64,000 bases of DNA, from NCBI GenBank assembly GCA_037045685.1, contig JBAOII010000020.1, positions 124,001-188,000 on the forward strand. The letters are read 5' to 3'. Below are positions 61,371-64,000 of this stretch, in pieces (position 1 is the first letter of the stretch; the number at the start of each line of letters is the position of its first letter). Below the pieces are notes generated by a model. That model worked only from the letters and a program-made list of their open reading frames with translations, was not told the DNA's origin and did no database searches. The stretch comes from Competibacter_A sp037045685. GTDB lineage: Bacteria; Pseudomonadota; Gammaproteobacteria; Competibacterales; Competibacteraceae. Position numbers and translations under genes: made by a program.

Positions 61371-62234
61371 CTAGCCGGCTTCCGAGCGGGTATGACGGGT
61401 ATCAGGTGTCGGGGCGGGACTCGACGCGGCGCCGGCGGCGGCATCGACCCCGGCATCGCTCAAGGCCGCGAAGGCGGCCAGATCCAGCGTTTCGGCCCGG
61501 GCGCCGGGATCGACGCCCGCCGCTTCGATCTGGCCGGCGTCCAGCAGGTCGCGCAAGGCGTTGCGCAAGGTCTTGCGACGCTGGGCGAACGCCAGGCGGA
61601 CCACCTCGGCAAACCGCCGCTCATCCCGTACCGAAACCGGCGATGTTTCCCGTGGAACCAAGCGCGCCACCGCCGATCGCACCTTGGGCGGAGGCCGGAA
61701 CGCTTCCGGTTCGACCGCGAATAGCGATTCCACCCGACAGCGGTATTGCAGCATCACCGACAAGCGGCCATAGGCATCCTCTCCCGGACCGGCCGCCATC
61801 CGCTCCACCACCTCCAATTGCAGCATGAAATGCAGATCACGGAGATGTTCGGCCTGATCCAGCAGGTGGAACAGCAGGGGAGTGGAGATATTGTAGGGCA
61901 GGTTGCCGGTCAGCCGCAGCCGGGGGCCGTCGCCGCGCAGCGCGGCGAAATCGAACGCCAGCGCATCCGCGCAGTGAATCCGCAGCACGCCGGAGCCGGC
62001 GCAGCGCGCTCGCAGCGGCTCCAGCAGATCGCGGTCCAGTTCCACCGCGTCCAATTCGCCCGCCGCGTCCAGCAAGGGGCGGGTCAGCGCGCCCAGTCCG
62101 GGACCGATTTCCACCAGCCGGTCGCCGGGCAGCGGACGAATCGCCGCCACGATGCGCTCGACCACCCCGGAATCGCGCAGGAAGTGCTGGCCAAACCGTT
62201 TGCGCGGTCGGTGCGGCCGGGGGTCCGGGTTCAC
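61371..62234 (-). CDS. rsmA: 16S rRNA dimethyladenosine transferase RsmA (KsgA)
   Basis: 287 residues. SAM motif I RLVEIGPGLGALTRPLL, and the KsgA catalytic NLPYNISTPLLFHLL motif with substrate loop. Dimethylates A1518 and A1519 of 16S rRNA. Ends in an Ala/Pro/Ser-rich, probably flexible tail (AAAGAASSPAPTPDTRHTRS). Lies 22 bp downstream of surA; pdxA, often between them in gammaproteobacteria, is not present. Confidence 0.96.
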   Translation of the reverse strand: MNPDPRPHRPRKRFGQHFLRDSGVVERIVAAIRPLPGDRLVEIGPGLGALTRPLLDAAGELDAVELDRDLLEPLRARCAGSGVLRIHCADALAFDFAALRGDGPRLRLTGNLPYNISTPLLFHLLDQAEHLRDLHFMLQLEVVERMAAGPGEDAYGRLSVMLQYRCRVESLFAVEPEAFRPPPKVRSAVARLVPRETSPVSVRDERRFAEVVRLAFAQRRKTLRNALRDLLDAGQIEAAGVDPGARAETLDLAAFAALSDAGVDAAAGAASSPAPTPDTRHTRSEAG

Positions 62235-62256
62235 GCCGAACCCACCGGATCGGCGC

Positions 62257-63717
62257 TCATGGCGCCGTCTTCGCCGTCGCCTCCGCCGCCGGTACGGGCG
62301 CCGCCGGCTGGAGGCGCACTTCCACGAAAGCCTCGTTGCGCAACCGGCGCAACAACAGTTCCCATTCCTCGTCGGAGCGGCGGCGGAGCAGCGCCTCGCG
62401 GACGCGGGCGCGTTCCATCTGGGGCGAAGCCTGGCCTTGGCGGCGTTCGAGCACTTGGACGATGTGCCAGCCGAATTGGGTTTTGAACGGGGCGCTGATC
62501 TGGTTCGGTTGCAGCGACTTCATCTCCTGCTCGAACTGAGGGACCACCATCCCCGGCGCCACCCAACCCAAATCGCCCCCGCGCGCCCCGGATGCCTTAT
62601 CGTCGGAATACTCCTGGGCCAGCGTCGCGAAATCCTCGCCGCCTCGCACCCGTTGACGCAGTTGTTCCAGCCGCTGGCGCGCCTCGTCGTCGGACAGCTG
62701 CGGGGTGGTTTTGAGCAGAATGTGCCGGGCGTGGGTCTCCGTCACCAACCCCTGCCTGTCGGTCGTCGGTGCCTGCCGCTGGGTGGGCGCAGCCGTTTTG
62801 CCGCCGCCCCTGACTTCCAGCAACTTGACGATGTGAAATCCGCTGGGACTGCGGATCGGGTCGCTGAACTGGCCGGGGCGCAGTTTCGGCACCACATCCG
62901 CGAACAGGGTCGGCAGTTGATCGGCGCCGCGCCAGCCGAGATCGCCGCCCTCCAAGGCTTGTTGGCCCGAGGAAGCGCTCGCCGCCAACTCTCGGAAATC
63001 GGCGCCCTTGCGCAACTGCGCCACCAAGCCTCCGGCCCTGCGCCGCGCTTCCTCGATCTGGCTCGACGACGGGCTTTCCGGCAGCGCGACCAGAATTTGG
63101 GCGATGTGATACTGGCGCGGGCCGCCGCCGCCGCTCTCGCCGCCCGAATCCGCCCCGCCGGAGCCAAAACCGCCCTCGGCGGCGGCCAGTTGAGCTTGCA
63201 GGCTTTCCACGTCCTGCTCGGCGACCTGGAGCTGGCTATCCACCAGCTTCTGCCGCAAGCGCACGCCCATGATTTCCCTGCGCACGTCGTCGCGGAATTT
63301 GGCGTAGCTGACCCCGTCCTTTTCGACGGTCTGGCGCATCTGGGTCAGGCTCATGTTGTTGCGCTGAGCCAGCGTTTCGATGGCGGCGTTCAGAGTGGCG
63401 TCATCGACGGCGATACCGGCGCGCTCGGCCGCGCGAACCTGCAACTGGACCAAAATCATCCGTTCCAGCACCTGATTTTCCAGCACCGGGCGCGGCGGAA
63501 TCGGCACCTTCCGCTGCCGCATCTGGCGCTCGACGGCGACGATGCCTTCATCCAGTTCCCGGCGGGTGATCACGTCGTCGTTGACCACCGCGACGATGGC
63601 ATCCAGCGCGTTGCCCGGACTCTCCGGGCCGGGACCGAACACCAGTTGCGCGTGACCGGGAGCGGGCGTGGCGGACGACAGCAGGCACAGCATCAAGGCG
63701 ACGAGCGATTTGTTCAT
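62257..63717 (-). CDS. surA: Periplasmic peptidyl-prolyl isomerase SurA
   Basis: 486 residues from ATG 63717 (NKSLVALMLCLLSSATPAPG), preferred over an ATG 6-15 bp upstream because it gives a compact signal peptide. Contains the SurA N-terminal helical domain (NDDVITRRELDEGIVAVERQ) and two parvulin/PpiC domains (QILVALPESPSSSQIEEARR; ARHILLKTTPQLSDDEARQR), with PPIase sequences GADFRELAASASSG and GEDFATLAQEYSDDKASGAR. Chaperone for outer-membrane proteins, including LptD encoded just upstream. Confidence 0.94.
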   Translation of the reverse strand: MNKSLVALMLCLLSSATPAPGHAQLVFGPGPESPGNALDAIVAVVNDDVITRRELDEGIVAVERQMRQRKVPIPPRPVLENQVLERMILVQLQVRAAERAGIAVDDATLNAAIETLAQRNNMSLTQMRQTVEKDGVSYAKFRDDVRREIMGVRLRQKLVDSQLQVAEQDVESLQAQLAAAEGGFGSGGADSGGESGGGGPRQYHIAQILVALPESPSSSQIEEARRRAGGLVAQLRKGADFRELAASASSGQQALEGGDLGWRGADQLPTLFADVVPKLRPGQFSDPIRSPSGFHIVKLLEVRGGGKTAAPTQRQAPTTDRQGLVTETHARHILLKTTPQLSDDEARQRLEQLRQRVRGGEDFATLAQEYSDDKASGARGGDLGWVAPGMVVPQFEQEMKSLQPNQISAPFKTQFGWHIVQVLERRQGQASPQMERARVREALLRRRSDEEWELLLRRLRNEAFVEVRLQPAAPVPAAEATAKTAP

Positions 63718-63744
63718 GCGTTTCATTGGCATCGGATGCGCTAG

Positions 63745-64000
63745 CTAATAACGGATGGGTTGGTAACCGAGGATCGATGTCCTGAGCTGGTTCTCCAGGC
63801 CGGTGCCCAACCGCGATAATCCCTTCAGTTCGAGCTCCATGTAAAAGGCGGTCTGCGAGTCGGATTCCGCGGGGCTGTTGCGATACTGACGAGCCACGGC
63901 TCGCACCGCCCAACAGCAGTCCTCGTACTCCAAACCCGCCAGAGTTTCCAGGTTGCGGCCGAGGTTCAAGGCCTGGTTCCAGCGGCCCATGACCCGCCAC
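63745..64000 (-). CDS. lptD: LptD C-terminal end (partial)
   Basis: Open to the right window edge. C-terminal segments YEDCCWAVRAVARQYRNSPA (with paired cysteines) and FYMELELKGLSRLGTGLENQ, ending with LGYQPIRY, match the LptD beta-barrel, which inserts LPS into the outer membrane and needs the visible cysteines for disulfides. Only ~83 residues are within the window; the order lptD-surA-rsmA supports the call. Confidence 0.9.
   Translation of the reverse strand, partial: WRVMGRWNQALNLGRNLETLAGLEYEDCCWAVRAVARQYRNSPAESDSQTAFYMELELKGLSRLGTGLENQLRTSILGYQPIRY

Overview
This 64 kb window is a GC-rich chromosomal segment of a gammaproteobacterium. The clues are an lptD-surA-rsmA block, apaG, fdxA, a YbbN/CnoX thioredoxin, class-specific MutS and Lon, an IPTL-CTERM surface protein and a terZABCDE operon. 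A Competibacter-like lineage would fit the sugar/trehalose genes and overall style, but that is an inference and not read from a marker gene. No rRNA is present; one tRNA (Arg-CCG) is.

Layout. 0-4 kb: end of a sugar ABC transporter (binding protein tail, MalF-type permease), a small LprI-like protein and a secreted-type or cytosolic GH13 amylase with an N-terminal starch-binding module. 4-8 kb: a PstS-like binding protein and mutS. 8-15.3 kb: an accessory stretch with an AT-rich FRG-domain gene, the tail of a trehalose-phosphate synthase, a stand-alone maltokinase, and a heavily frameshifted run (NACHT-HEAT NTPase, DUF4062 protein, type II secretion F-domain protein). 15.3-22.8 kb: ABC exporter, cytochrome c5, tRNA-Arg, DUF2852, TetR, PfkB kinase and aldo/keto reductase. 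22.8-31.8 kb: a type I-C CRISPR-Cas locus with 36 repeats and cas3-cas5-cas8c-cas7-cas4, all read on the minus strand. 31.9-34.6 kb: SGNH hydrolase, a PolB-like 3'-5' exonuclease, remnants of an IS5-type transposase and of a HicB antitoxin, and a pentapeptide-repeat protein. 34.6-40.4 kb: lon, a methyltransferase, apaG, a diguanylate cyclase and a GNAT protein. 40.5-49.7 kb: trpB2, the tellurite/stress operon terZABCDE and a Sel1-repeat protein. 50-57.5 kb: a giant SdrD-B-repeat surface protein with an IPTL-CTERM tail. 57.7-58.3 kb: an IS200-type element. 58.3-64 kb: TPR protein, cnoX, fdxA, HNH nuclease, rsmA, surA and the 3' end of lptD.

The most notable observation is in the CRISPR locus. 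cas1 survives only as its first ~25 codons and runs straight into the first CRISPR repeat, which supplies its stop codon. The rest of cas1, all of cas2 and the leader are missing. If real, this is an adaptation-dead I-C locus whose array would be transcribed by read-through from the cas operon. cas5 also carries a 42/43-bp tandem duplication whose two copies differ only synonymously.

A caution applies throughout. Single-base frameshifts occur in many genes, including housekeeping mutS and lon, and almost always restore the expected protein when one base is removed. They look like assembly indels, so broken genes in the NACHT, cas and surface-protein regions may be intact in the organism. The density is very uneven: the ter operon and the 58-64 kb block are clean.
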